DNA of 64,000 nucleotides from Stomorhina lunata (GCA_933228675.1 OW121743.1:65297540-65361539); one strand, 5' to 3'. Counted from the first letter of the stretch, positions 37,935 through 49,940 are shown. Notes: a model not told the origin generated them from the sequence alone. Made by a program: numbers and translations.

Positions 37935-38845
37935 TTTTTAAGAAAAATTTTAGGTATAAAATTTTTATTGAAAAATTTTTGGTATAAAATTTTTATAGAA
38001 AAATTTTCGGTATAAAATTTTTAATAGAAAAATATTCCGTATAAATTGTTTTATAGAAAAATTTTCGGTATAAAATTCTTAAAGAAAAATTTTCGGTATA
38101 AAATTTTTATAGAAAATTTTTCGGTATAAAATTTTTATAGAAAAATTTTCGGTATAAAATTTTTATAGAAAAATTTTCGGTATAAAATTTTTATAGAAAA
38201 ATTTTCGGTATAAAATTTTTATAGAAAAATTTTCGGTATAAAATTTTTATAGAAAAATTTTCGGTATAAAATTTTTAAAGAAAAAATTTTCGGTATGAAA
38301 TTTTTATAGAAAAATTTTCGTTACAAAATTTTTATAGAAAAATTTTCGTTACAAAATTTTTATAGAAAAATTTTCGTTACAAAATTTTTATAGAAAAATT
38401 TTCGTTACAAATTTTTTTAGAAAAATTTTCGTTACAAAATTTTTATAGAAATATTTTCGTTACAAAATTTTTATAGAAAAATTTTGGTTATAAAATTTTT
38501 ATAGAAAAATTTTCGTTACAAAATTTTTTTAGAAAAATTTTCGTTACAAAATTTTTTTAGAAAAATTTTCGTTACAAAATTTTTTTAGAAAAATTTTCTT
38601 AACAAAATTTTTATAGAAATATTTTCGTTACAAAATTTTTATAGAAAAATTTTGGTTATAAAATTTTTATAGAAAAATTTGCGGTACAAAATTTTTATAG
38701 AAAAATTTGCGGTACAAAATTTTTATAGAAAAATTTGCGGTACAAAATTTTTATAGAAAAATTTTCGGTACAAAATTTTTATAGAAAAATTTTCGGTACA
38801 AAATTTTTATAGAAAAATTTTCGGTACAAAATTTTTATAGAAAAT
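37935..38845. repeat. 28-bp minisatellite between genes 2 and 3
   Basis: About 32 units of the same family as 33815-35850. The right half is dominated by variants with TTTTCGTTACAAAA and TTTGCGGTACAAAA, showing local homogenisation. It starts about 170 bp after the gene 2 stop. From 38846 to 39220 is the gene 3 upstream region, which matches 52080-52460 upstream of gene 4. Confidence 0.95.
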
Positions 38846-39220
38846 GGTGGTCCCGCATTTAAAAAAATATATATTTTTTTTAATCAATCATAGTAAATCA
38901 GAAGATCATATCAAATACTAAATATTTAAAATGTACCCTCCTAATTTTCTATCTCTAAACAAATTTAATCAATTCTCAACATCTGACATTACTTTAAAAT
39001 TTAAAATTCTCCACTTGAAATTAAATCTTTATTCTCATTTATAAATAAAATACCGAGTACATTATCTATCTCTGGGAGCAGCATAAATTTTAACATGAAT
39101 ATCATTTTGAACATAATTTTCAAAAAGACTTATGGAACTTATATACAAAAATGTAAAAGCTCATTAAAAAAAAAGCTTTCTCACAAAGACCCCACATTTA
39201 TTCTAAATGCCTAACACCTA

Positions 39221-39260
39221 GAATCAATTGTATTTTTTTATTCGTAACGATCGGTTGTAA
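39221..39260 (+). promoter_or_regulatory. Conserved proximal upstream block of gene 3
   Basis: A block running GAATCAATTGTATTTTT then CGTAACGATCGGTTGTA lies 41-80 bp before the ATG and is repeated almost exactly upstream of gene 4, followed in both by AAGAAAG. The surrounding 400 bp is conserved but looser, including an AAGCTT-rich segment. No TATA box is evident. It is a candidate core promoter/5' UTR by position and conservation only. Confidence 0.4.
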
Positions 39261-39300
39261 AGATAAGAAAGAAAGTGAAAGTTTTGAATTTAAAATAAAA

Positions 39301-42300
39301 ATGATCCTTCAGATTTTAACAGGAATTGCAACATTTGTGATAACATTTTATGTTTTCCTAACATGGAATTTCAGTTATTGGAAGAAACGTGGGGTTAGAG
39401 GACCAAAGCCCCATCCATTTGTGGGCAATTTTCCCAGTGTTTTTACCCAGAAGCAACATATAGCGATGGATGTTAAGGAAATTTATGAGTAAGTATTTGT
39501 TGAGGTGCACAGTAGAGGATTTTGACGGGAATTAGGGGAAATAATAGGAATAAGTCACGAATCATGGATTTACAAAGCCGCATTGGTCTAGACAAAGGAC
39601 TTTTTGAGCACCTGACATTTACTAAGAGCTAATGGTTTTTAAGCAGTATCGTCGGGATTTGATACCTTTTTACTTCCTTGAAGAGTTTTAAAATAATGTT
39701 TTTGAAGTATCCCAATTTGAAAATTAGTTCGGGCATATAAAAAGTGTCTTAATCTTCATGGAGAATATTTTAAAAAGCAATAAATTAATTTTTGAAAATA
39801 TTATATATAAATATTTGGCTTCTCTTATCTACAAACATTAAAGACAACGTATCAGCGGATTTTATTTATAGTCAAATATTTTTAATCAAAAAAAGTTGGA
39901 TCAGTTACAAGCTTAAAATTAAAAGTGTCTCAATATCTTAAATTTATCTCAAAATCGGATCGCATTAAGCTCAAAATTCAAAATCTCCTAATGTCTTACA
40001 TTTATCTGAAAATGGGAACGTTACATCTAAAATCTTTTAAAAATCTGGAAACTTAAATTAAATCAAATAATTATTTGAATATGATTATAATCAGACTTAA
40101 AAAAAAACTTTATATTACATAGACTTTTTGCAAAATCATCCTCTGTATGTTATTCAAATCAATGAACTTTATTTTTTTTTTTTTATAGATCTTATAAAAA
40201 TACAGATAATTTTGTTGGTGTTTTCAATTGCCGCCGTCCGCAATTGTTGATTACAAATGCAGAATTAGTTCGTCGCATTTTAGTAACCGACTTCAAGCAC
40301 TTCCATGACAATGAATTTTCGAAATATGTAAGTACCACTTTTACCCTTTTGTAATACTTTGTCAATGATGCTATTATTTGCATTTAAATGAAATAAGAAT
40401 AGTCTATTAGATACCAACTTAAATAGATACAAATTAACATATGGCGCACCTATTATTCTATTAGTAACTATCGGGTGTTTTTTATTGAGGTATAGAACTT
40501 TAAGTTGGCATCACTTTTTTAACTGGCGACCATTTTGACATCTGTCAAGTGATTAATATTTAGTTTGGTTTGCCATTTCATCATGAACAGGTTGACAAAA
40601 GAACAACGCTTGCAAATCGTGCAAATTTATTTCGAAAATAATGGTTCAGTTCGCGAAGTTTACCGCAAGCTCCGTCCATTTTATGGTCGACATAATCGTC
40701 CATCAGAGCAATTAATTCGGTTAACCATGGATCGTTTTCGCACTACGTTTACTCTATGTGATAATACGCATCCGCAGCGACGTCGAATAGTGCGCACCGA
40801 AGAAACAATTGCCGCTGTAGAGCAAAGTGTTGAAGAGGACCCGAATGAATCGATTCGCCACCGTGCACAGCAATTGGAGCTTTGTCCATCAACTTTATGG
40901 AAGATTTTGCGCAAAGATCTTGGCTTGCGACCTTACAAGATCCAGCTTGTGCAAGAATTAAAGCCGCGAGACCATGCAATGCGTCGTGATTTTGGTGTAT
41001 GGGCCGAAAATGAGATTGATCTCGATGCTGATTTTCATCGCAAAATTTTGTTCAGTGATGAGGCTCATTTTTGGTTGAATGGCTACGTCAACAAGCAAAA
41101 TTGCCGCATTTGGAGTGAAGAGAATCCACATGAGACCCTTGAGACGCCATTACATCCATTACATAAATGGAGACCGGTATAGACCCATGATAACCGAATA
41201 TTTTGTTCCCCAATTGGATGGCATGAATGTGGATGAGTTGTGGTTCCAACAAGACGGCGCTACATGCCACACAGCGCACGTCACAATTGATTTATTGAAG
41301 GAAACATTCGATGAGCGCATAATTTCGCGGAATGGACCTGTCAATTGGCCACCAAGATCGTGCGATTTGACACCACTGGATTATTTTCTTTGGGGATATG
41401 TGAAGTCGCTCGTCTACGCCAACAAACCAGAAACGTTAGGGGACTTAGAAGCCAACATTCGTGGCGTTATTGCCAACATACGGCCCCATATGCTCGAAAA
41501 AGTAGTTGAAAATTGGACCTGTAGAATTGGCTTTATTCGAGCCAGCCGAAATCATATTTAAACATTAATGGCATAAAATTATCCTTCCAATAAAGCCAAA
41601 TTGATGGACTTTAAAACGATTTTCTTGTGTTTTATTTCAATTCGAAGCTCTATACCTCTAAAAAAACACCCATTATTTATACTGTTTTGACGGGTTATAG
41701 GGTGACTGGTAGTTTGGGTAAATAAAAGACCTATTTTTTCTTCAACGTTATAAGAATTTATTTATTAGTGCAATAATATGTGCAATATTAAGGATTAGAA
41801 TTTTAGGGTATAGTTTTCACAATATTTTCTTTAGTTTTAATTTAGGTTTAAGTATTTATTTTAAAAACTTATTTATTTATTTATTTCACCGATGGTGATT
41901 CGGGTTTTTACTCGAGTTGTTGGGGTTTCGGGTTGATGATGATTGAGAAGTGTTGTTTGCTTTTTGGCTCCACTTGCTTTTACCTTTCTTCCTAACTGAA
42001 GTTGGCTGCAGTTTATTTACATGTCAAAATAATAGTCAGTGATGATATTAGGGTAGGTTCACCGCGTGAACATATACCCTTCACCAAAGGGTATTATAAG
42101 TTTGTGCTGATGTACGAGGGCGGTTCGGAAACTTCTTAGCCTACCAATGAAAGAGAATAGTTAGTTTTTCAAAAATATTTTTATTTTTTAATATAGTCTC
42201 CTGAAACTTCAATACACTTAGTCCAACGCTTTTTAAGCAATTCTATCCCTTGCTTAAAATCGTTTTCCCCAAGGTCTTCAAAATAGTGGTTTACAGCTGT

Positions 42301-45300
42301 AATTGCATCTTCATTTGAGGTAAAACGCTTGCCAGCAAGGAATTTTTTTAGATTTGGGGACAGGTAAAAGTCACTGGGAGCTAAATCAGGAGAATAAGGT
42401 GGGTGGTCCAGCAACTCGTACTTTAATTCGTTGAATTTAGCCATCGTTTAAACACTCTTGTGCGCTGGTGCGTTATCTTGATGAAAAATTATTTTTTTGT
42501 GTTGTAAACCTGGACGTTTTTCTCGAATTTGTACATATAATTGATCCAAAAGGTTGCAATAGTACTCTGAACTTATTGTTTTACCCTTTTGCAGATAGTC
42601 AATCAATAAAATACCTTTGAAGTCCCAAAAAAACGTTGCCATAACCTTACCAGCCGATTGAATTGCTTTTTCCTTCTTTGGGGCACGTCCTCCAGCTTCA
42701 GTCCATTGTTTGGATTGTTCCTTTGTCTATGGAGTATAGTGCTGGATCCATGTCTCATCAACAGTTATGAAACGACGCTTAAAATCCATTTTATTTCGCT
42801 TAAAACGATCCAAACAAGCTTGAGAAATGTTCATTCTTATGCGTTTTTGGTCGACTGTTAGCAAATGCGGCACCCATCTTGCTGAAAGCTTTTTCATCTG
42901 TAGTTCTTCGTGCAAAATGAAATATACTCGATCATTTGAGATGCCCATGATATTAGCTTTATTGGACGTCCACTACGTGGTTTATCTTCAATGCTTGTAC
43001 GACCACGTTTAAATTCAGCAACCCAATTTCCCAGCAAAACTTTGGTAATGGCAAGTACTCTGATAACTGGTTACCTTGTAACGACTACAACATACCATCC
43101 GAATAAATAATAAGTTATTACAGAAGTACTTATTTGTAATTAAGATGGTAATTTAAACTGAATGGCCCCGGTTCAAATCCCACCAAGGGCAACAATTTCT
43201 TTTAGTTTTTTTTTTTTTATTAAAAGATTCTTTTTAAATGATTTTTGAATTTTAAGAACTTAAATATTATCTTCTGTAAAAAAAATGTGTAAAACTAACT
43301 CACATTAATGAAAAAATACCATCATGAGTCAATTTTGATTATGTAGGGGATGTTGAATACCAAACACGATTCCAATTGATCTTAACTTGGTAAGCCCAAC
43401 TTATCTGGGTCATCCTTCATCTCAACTGTGGACACACACCTCCTCATGGTATCACCCGGGGAGCTAGTTTAACACCCATTAATATTGTGAGTTAACATGT
43501 TCCGAGAGTTGTCCCATAAGATCGATAAAAATGGGTTAAGATTACGGGCTAGTAACCCTATCTTGAAAAAAAAATACAATGTATAGGATAAAATTAGAAT
43601 TGAAATGTCCCACTACCTAATATTAGAGGAGGATGTCCGAAACTTCGATAGAAAGACCAAGTAGAGGAACAGTTTTCAAAGCTTGGCCTATAAAATTGGA
43701 GAATATTCGCACAAGATCGAAATCCATGGAATTCTAAGATATGCTCGGATACGCAGGTTGTAACATTTAAGTAAGTAAGATTTAAATTGTTTAAGTTTTA
43801 AAATAATTTTAAAAAAGTTTTAAAATAATTACAAAAAATCGTATAAAAATATTTTTCCAAAAATTACAACAAAGCAAAAAAAGCAGGGAAAAACAAAGTT
43901 ATTTTCACATGATTTTGGCTCTAAATAAAAATAAAAATTGTTTATATTAATTATAAGCTGCTAAGTTTTCAACATATGAAGTAGCTCAGTGGAAGAGTCT
44001 CTGCCTAGCAGTCGGAGGGTCTGGGTTCGAGCCCCCATGGGATCATAAAAAAAATTTTGTATTTCGTTTAAAAATATATGTTTTTAATAAAACAACAACA
44101 AAAAAGTTGTTGTTGCTGCTTTCAAATTGCTTACCCAAGTCATTACTTTTCTGCAATTGGTACGTACTTGCCTCCAATGACATCCCCATGTTAATGTAAT
44201 GACTTAAACAGCGAATGAGTAAGTAGTTCGTGTTCAATAGTTTAACTGTTTAACTCATTATTTGGTAATGAAAAGTTTTACTGGGTTTTTACTGTTCCAT
44301 ATGAAGGAGCACTTTCACCTAACACATTCGCCATATCATTATGAATTTCTTGTCCCGATTTAATGACACCACGTATTTCTAATTTTTTCATTGTAAAAAA
44401 ATAGCGCATGCGTCTTTTGTGAACACCTGTTTCTATATGAAGGAGTTACCAGATCGAAACAAAATTTAACATGTGTTTATAGCAGAGATGGAAGTTTCCA
44501 AAACACTTAACTTTTTTCTGTTTGTACCACGCTTTTTGTGCTAGTCTAAAGGAGTTTCCGAAGCCCTCGTATGTAAAGAGTGTTCTAAAAAAAATATGCA
44601 TTTACTATTTTAGACAAAATTTATCCATAGTGCAAGAAATAATTTATTTTTTGATCAAGTTAGTTTCTATAGATATGTCAGATACTATTATTTTAGAAAT
44701 TATTAATTTTCAATAGTTATTTCAATCAAAATGGACTGCGAAAAAAAAGTTCGTGAAAATATAATTAAAACTTTTCAAAAAAATCCGTCATGGACTTTTA
44801 AAAAAATAGCTAAAAATTTGAAAGTTGACCCTCGAACGGTTTCTAATGCCATCAGACGGTATAAGGAAAACCTGAGCATTGAAAGAAAACCTGGATCAGG
44901 GAGGAAAAAAGGTCCTACAGATATTGGTAAGGCAAAATAAGTCGAGCGACTCTTTCGAAGAGCGCCTAACACTTCTTTAAGAAAAGCAACTCGTACGGTG
45001 AAATGTTCTACGAATTTTGCACATAGAGTCAAAGCTTATGCTGGACTGAAGACATACAAAGTCCAAAAGGTTCCAGATCGCAATGCTATAAAGAACTTAG
45101 AAGCAAAAAAACGAGCGAAAAAATTGAAGTCTGATTTTATAAAAAAAATACACCTGTTGTGTGATGGATGATGAAACATACGTACTGGCAGACTTTTCTC
45201 AACTTCCTGGTCAAGATTTTTATATTGCTGATAAACGGAGCAATGTTCGGCAAAAGTTTCGCACAAACAAAATTTCCTAAGAAGTTTCTCGTGTGGCAAG

Positions 45301-48300
45301 CTATTTGCAGTTGTGGCAAAAGAAGTAAAGTATTTGTGGCATCTGGCACAATAAACACAGAAATTTATATAAAGGAGTGCCTACAAAAACGGTTGTTACC
45401 CTTTTTAAGAGAGCACAGAGTGACTACATTTTTTTGGCCCCGATTTGGCATCATGCCATTATGGAAAAAAGGCACTTGAGTGGTTCCCAAAGAATAATGT
45501 CATTTTTGTACCACGAGAGGCAAATCCACCTAACTGGCCAGAACTTCGGCCTGTGGAAAGGTATTGGGCTCTGGTAAAAAAGGAATTGAAGAACACAGGA
45601 AAGATTTCCAAGAACATGTCCGATTTTAAGCGCAGGCGGAACACATGCTCCAAAAAGGTATCAGAAGCAACTGTAAAATCTTTAATGGGAGGGTTTCCGA
45701 AAAAAGTCGATAATTTTGCAAAACCCGAGTACTAAGTAAACATTTTAATGCTAAATGATTTTGTATAATATGTCATTATATTTGCGTATTTTGTAGAGTT
45801 TTTATATTAAAAGGTTTGTTTTTTATTTAAGAAAATCCAACTACAAATTTTATTTAGAGCACTCTTTAATGCATAGAAATATTAGTCTTCGACCCACCTT
45901 TTATTATACCAATAGACTTACAATCACTTTCTGAGTCGATTTAAATATGTCAGTTCGTCCGTCAGTCCCTCTGGACGGCTGGCTGGTCCTCCATACAAAC
46001 AATGTAATCAAAGTACAGGTCGAAATTCTAAAGATAATTTGATGAAATTTGGCACAGATCATTTTTTGACCTTTTAGTGGGACCATTCCTATTGGTATGG
46101 CAAGGCTATGGTACCTCCCATAGGTCCCGCTTCCCGGAATTGATATTTTGGCCACAAATATCAATATTTTTTTATGAAATTTAAAACAAATACTGCTTAT
46201 GTAAACCAAAATCACTGTACTAAATTTCGTTAAAATCAGTCCACATTTGACCATAGCTCTCATACAAACTCTTTTGTCAAAACGCACTAAATGAGACAAA
46301 AATTTATAAAACGCTCTTAAATCTGAAGTTAATGAGAATTTTGTGTTTATTTTTTGCACACACAATTTTTGTATTCAATTTGCCAAATTTCGAGATAATC
46401 GGCCCACATTTGACCCTTACTCTGATAAAGGTCCAAATGACGGAAACAGCTTAAATATATAAGTTTTGAGAAAATGTTTGTATGATGGCAAAATTTTGTA
46501 ATTATTTGACTTTATACAGAAAAAAGAACACCTTTGATCTTAATGGTGAAGGGTATCGTATGGTCGGGCTTGACCGACTATAGCACTTTCTTACTTGTTT
46601 TATTGAGATCTAATTGGCCTAAGATTGAGTGTATCAAAATATGCGACCTTAAAAGATTTAGAAAACAAAATTATATGACAAAATTACATTCCAGGTTGAT
46701 AGAAGTTCGGATGCTATTTTTGCCGAAAACCCATTTATTTTGACCGGTGAGGAATGGAAGGAAAGAAGAGCTGAAATAACACCGGGTTTTACACAAAATA
46801 GGGTAAATCCAAAAAATACTTAAAAAAAAAGAAATTAATAACATTAAAAAAAATCGAATAAATATAGATTAAAACAGTCTTCCCGGTTACGAAAAAGATT
46901 TGTAAAATCTTAACAGATTTTACCGAAAAAGAAAGGAAACTAGGATCCAAAGATGGCATAGATGCAAGAGATGTAAGTTTTAGATAAATTAATAAAATAT
47001 ATTAAAAGTGAAATGATTCTTCTCTATTTTCTTCTCCTAAAAACAGATCAGTTTACGTTACACCTGCGAAGTGGTCAGCGACTGTGTTTTGGGTCTTCAG
47101 GCTAACAGTTTTACCGACAAACCTTCACCTATTTTCGATAGCGCCAGAAAGCTTTTCGATCAGTCTTTTGTTTTGATACTCTACATGACAATGACTGGTT
47201 TGGTGCCAGCTTTGCCAAAATTTAAGAAATTGAATTTTATCTCGAAATCTATGCAAACTTTTTTCATTGATTTAATGAGTAATTCGTTAAGTTTAAGAAG
47301 ATCTCAGCTAGAAAAGGGCGTCAATGAAGATCGCGTTGATTTCATGAATTATTTGTTACAGTTACAAGAGAAGAAGAATTTGACTTTGCCGCAGGTCACA
47401 AGTCATACAATGACCTTTTTGGTGGATGGTTTCGAAACCACAGCGATGGTGCTTTCGCATTGTCTATTGTTGGTAAGTAGGGGGATTGATGATGTGAAAT
47501 ATAGCTGTTTTAGAGTGATTGCTATCAGGAGAATTGATTTATTCGATTGTTTTAGAGTGATTGCTATCAGTAGAATTGATTTATTCGATCAATTATTTTT
47601 AGCAATATTCAATATACGAGGGTTGCCTTTTATGAGTTTATATGAGATATAACTCTTTTTATGTTAATATTTAAACAAATCATTATGTTCATTCCCTTAA
47701 CAGCTCGGTCGCCATCAAGATAAGCAAGACAAATTAAGGGCCGAAATTTTAGAAAAATCACCCAATGACTCTGATTTTGATATCGTTTCGGATTTAGAAT
47801 ATTTAGATGCCTGCATACATGGTATTTTATAAATCTTAATTTAAAATCAGGAATAGATTTTTTTAACATTTATTTTACTTAGAAACCCTACGCCTTTTCC
47901 CTCCCGGATCTCATGGCACTAAGATATGCACCGAGGAAATTGATTTGGTTAACAAGGATGGCAACATATTAAATATACCCGCTGGTTCAACTGTCATCTT
48001 GCCGATGCATGCCATTCACACCGATGAAAATCACTATAAAAATGCTTATGCCTTTGAACCGGAACGTTTTGTGGGCGGGGCTTTGAAAACGTATAAAGAT
48101 AAAGGACTATATTTAGGATTTGGAGATGGACCGAGAATTTGTTTTGGTAAATATTTAAATTTTTAGAAACAAATTCACTTTTTAAATTTTATGTTTTTTC
48201 ATATCTCCTCAAGGTATGCGCTTTGCTTTAACCCAAATCAAGGCTGTTTTAGTGGAAATTTTGCGTAACTATAAAGTTAAAGTTAATCCCAAGACTCGTA

Positions 48301-48380
48301 ATGATTTTCAAATGGATGTTACTTATTTCATGCTGAGATTAGATGGTGGCATTTGGTTGGATTTTGAAAAAATCCATTAG
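39301..48380 (+). CDS. Cyp28-like: Cytochrome P450, CYP28 family, gene 3 (504 aa, intact)
   Basis: Predicted microsomal P450. Exons: 39301-39488, 40189-40327, 46695-46802, 46868-46972, 47047-47472, 47704-47821, 47883-48146, 48214-48380. The product is 504 residues with an N-terminal anchor, NFSYWKKRG, WKERR, VDGFETTAMV (I-helix), ETLR (exon 6/7 junction), EPERF and FGFGDGPRICFG with the haem cysteine at about residue 448. Exon 1 matches gene 4 at about 56 of 63 residues, and the 5' and 3' flanks are alike, so genes 3 and 4 are a recent tandem pair. Intron 2 (6.4 kb) contains a DD41D Tc1/mariner and a nest of four mobile elements, all between intact splice sites. Intron 5 holds a 37-bp duplicated stretch (about 47510-47590). 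Substrate unknown. Confidence 0.9.
40471..41673 (+). mobile_element. Tc1/mariner element, DD41D type, in gene 3 intron 2
   Basis: 1.2-kb element with TA on both sides (40469-40470, 41674-41675) and imperfect inverted ends built on GGGTGTTTTTT and AGGTATAGA. The transposase frame is broken (see the pseudogene entry). Recalled closest type: rosa-like DD41D elements of flies. Confidence 0.8.
40583..41561 (+). pseudogene. DD41D Tc1/mariner transposase, internally deleted
   Basis: N-terminal helix-turn-helix region (NRLTKEQRLQIVQIYFENNG), linker, then the catalytic motifs SDEAHF, QQDGATCHTAH and CDLTPLDYF, with 41 residues between the second and third aspartates. The first frame (to 41182) and second frame (to 41561) do not join: at about 41150 a segment expected between the first and second catalytic aspartates is missing and the frame shifts. 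Inactive, but otherwise well preserved, so a fairly young insertion. Confidence 0.85.
41676..42072. other. Gene 3 intron 2 between elements
   Basis: AT-rich, with a short TTTA run near 41873 and a GT-rich patch (41890-41960). No recognised feature. Confidence 0.4.
42181..44391 (-). pseudogene. mariner transposase, two stops and an insertion
   Basis: Read on the minus strand: start ATG at 44391-44389, N-terminal part (MKKLEIRGVIKSGQEIHNDM), interrupted by the TIR element at 43030-44285, then VDETWIQHYTP, HQDNAPAH and YSPDLAPSDFYL. Thirty-four positions separate the last two aspartates (DD34D). In-frame stops lie at 42727-42729 (where the family has Glu after YTP) and 42448-42450. Not functional. 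Confidence 0.85.
43030..44285 (+). mobile_element. TIR element with two tRNA-like modules, third copy
   Basis: 1256 bp, ends CCCAGCAAAAC and GTTTTACTGGG, TT duplicated at 43028-43029 and 44286-44287. Same family as 28806-31389, opposite orientation. tRNA-like module B at 43136-43195 (B box GGTTCAAATCC) and module A at 43976-44045 (A box TAGCTCAGTGG, B box GGTTCGAGCCC), both on the plus strand. Inserted in the mariner transposase. Confidence 0.75.
44576..45866 (+). mobile_element. Tc1/mariner element, DD37E type
   Basis: Inverted ends AAGAGTGTTCTAAA / TTTAGAGCACTCTT with TA at 44574-44575 and 45867-45868. 1291 bp with a decayed transposase. Its TA target is 3 bp beyond the TA used by the neighbouring mariner. 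Confidence 0.85.
44731..45735 (+). pseudogene. DD37E Tc1/mariner transposase, decayed
   Basis: Helix-turn-helix N-terminus (TFKKIAKNLKVDPRTVSNAI), RKPGSGRKKGP linker, then MDDETYVLADFSQLPG (first Asp), FLVWQAICSCGK, DLASCHYGKKALEWF (second Asp) and PNWPELRPVERYW, with 37 residues before the catalytic Glu. A nonsense codon at 44938-44940 and frame changes near 45150, 45280 and 45440 inactivate it. Confidence 0.8.
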
Positions 48381-48396
48381 TTTTTAAGTTATATAG

Positions 48397-48402
48397 AATA
48401 AA
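48397..48402 (+). terminator. Polyadenylation signal of P450 gene 3
   Basis: AATAAA 17 bp after the TAG stop of gene 3. Confidence 0.6.
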
Positions 48403-48429
48403 TTTTTTATATCAATCTCATACTAATAT

Positions 48430-48800
48430 CAAACATGGATCATTTGTCAATAAATTTACAAGTTTTTCTTAATTCTTAGAGACATACATATGTATGTTAT
48501 CAAAGCAACAACTTCTCAACAGAGGAGATACATATCTTATGAGAAAGCTTATCATTAGATTAATAATCGTTTTCAAGATTTTCGAGGTATTTAAGTGAAA
48601 ATATGGGACGATACCAAGAAAATTTGGAGCACTGATTTCGGTTACTATAAACAAGGTTCATTTAAATACAAATATATTTATTTGTATAATTCATTGGAGG
48701 TAGTTCTATGAGAGATACCACAAGTAATGATGCGATTTGATCCAAAAAGTTGTTTATAAAATTGCCTATGCTAAATTGTATAAAATAATCTATGCTCCAC
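48430..48800. repeat. Old DINE-like relic downstream of gene 3
   Basis: CAAGAAAATTTGGAGCACTG, ATTTCGGTTACTATAA and TTCATTTAAATACAAATA match, in order, 61590-61650 downstream of gene 4. Either a relic copied with the gene pair or two independent copies. Confidence 0.45.
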
Positions 48801-48809
48801 TGGGAGTCG

Positions 48810-49195
48810 TTAATTTAAGGATGACTCAGAAGTTTATGGATGAATCAGCAGATTCAGGCTGATTCATTAGTTTAAGGATGACTCAGCAGTTTTATAAAGT
48901 GTCTAAAGTGCTAAGATGACTCAGCAATTTTAAAATGTCTTAGCAAATTTAGGATGAATCAGCAGTTTAAGGTTGACTCAGCAGTTTTAGGATGATTCAT
49001 TAGTTTAAAAATGACTTAGCAATTTTTAGAAAAGTCAACAGTTTTAAGATGACTTAGCAATTTTAGGATTACTCAGCAGTTTTAGTATGACTCAGTTGTT
49101 ATAGGATGAATTAGCAGTTTTAGAATGAATGAGCTACTTTAGAAAGACTCAGTATTTTTAGGATGAGTGAGTAGTTTTAGAAGGACTTAGCATTT
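48810..49195. repeat. Degenerate 20-22-bp tandem repeat
   Basis: About 17 loose copies of AGTTTTAGGATGACTCAGC. GATGACTCAGC resembles an AP-1/CncC-type TGACTCA site, repeated, but degenerate copies suggest a neutral minisatellite. Confidence 0.7.
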
Positions 49196-49209
49196 CGAAA
49201 TTAACGTTT

Positions 49210-49533
49210 TTATCCTTTTTGAATCGAAAAAGTTCTGTGCATATCATAATCGCATAGGTAGTTAAGAATATGTTGTTTGGGGGCATTTTTTCCAAAAGAT
49301 GTGAGAGCATATTTTCTTCTAGGACCAACTCCGTCGCGAGAAAAAGCTAGGTGCTGATATTTGTTAGAATATCTCTGCTTAGGTGGTCTTCGAATATATT
49401 TTATCCCATCACAACCCAAAAGATTGAATTTACTCTCATGACTCCACAGCACTTTTGCCTAATGTTCATTTGACCGATTTTAATACCGCTTCTCAAAATC
49501 AAGGCGCTTGATCTTATTGGCCTTAATGATGTG
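49210..49533 (-). pseudogene. Tc1 transposase relic
   Basis: Minus strand reads NKIKRLDFEKRY, then VLWSHESKFNLLGCDG-like sequence (49450 leftward) and YIRRPPKQRY, the Tc1 block around the first catalytic aspartate; here the Asp of WSDES is His. The start side is cut by the hAT-like module at 49534. Confidence 0.7.
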
Positions 49534-49940
49534 CAGGAGTAGGTAGCCCATACTACCAGTAGCCGATGATTTTTTTTATTTTTCCTAAATACCACGATCA
49601 TTAATAAAACTCACAAAATACATACGAACATTGTTGCTACGACACAATTATTTTTGTAAACATTGGAAATATTTTTGTAAATATTGGGAATATTTTTTAA
49701 AATATTGGGAATATTTTTTAAAATATTGGGAATATTTTTTAAAATATTGGGAATATTTTTTAAAATATTGCGAATATTTTTCAAAACAGAAATAAATTAT
49801 ATTTAATATTAAGCAATTTTATATTTTAATATTTTTTACATATTTTCGATCCAAAAATATTTTTCTTTGGAAAATTGTTCGATAACATTTTTTTCTGTAA
49901 AAATTTTCGATCAAAATAGCTTTATATCTAAAAATTTTTA
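49534..49940 (+). mobile_element. hAT-like end module preceding a minisatellite (second copy)
   Basis: Starts CAGGAGTAGGTAGCCCATAC and shares CCACGATCATTAATAAAACT with the copy ending at 60389. It contains six copies of a 21-bp unit (ATATTGGGAATATTTTTTAAA) at 49658-49794 and runs into the next array. Confidence 0.6.

Larger units (their letters stand above)
42115..44569 (-). mobile_element. mariner (DD34D) element carrying a nested TIR element
   Basis: Ends CGAGGGCGGTTCGGAAACTT and, inverted, CGAGGGCTTCGGAAACTCCT, with TA at 42113-42114 and 44570-44571. Net length without the nested 1256-bp element is about 1.2 kb, normal for mariner. Confidence 0.85.
42073..46601 (+). mobile_element. DINE-1-like element (second family) split by two Tc1/mariner insertions
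   Basis: Left part 42073-42114 (CCCTTCACCAAAGGGTATTA, GTTTGTGCTGATG) and right part 45867-46601 (GCATAGAAATATTAGTC through CGACTATAGCACTTTCTTAC). Joined without the insertions it reads GTGCTGATG TATG TA ATGCATAG, like the uninterrupted copy at 24919. Confidence 0.75.

Noticed and set aside
40681..41344. Minus-strand frames across the DD41D element
   Set aside because: Antisense shadows of the well-supported plus-strand transposase.
43976..44045. A working tRNA gene
   Set aside because: A and B boxes are good, but the T stem is incomplete, the anticodon loop is too long, and the copies move with a transposable element.
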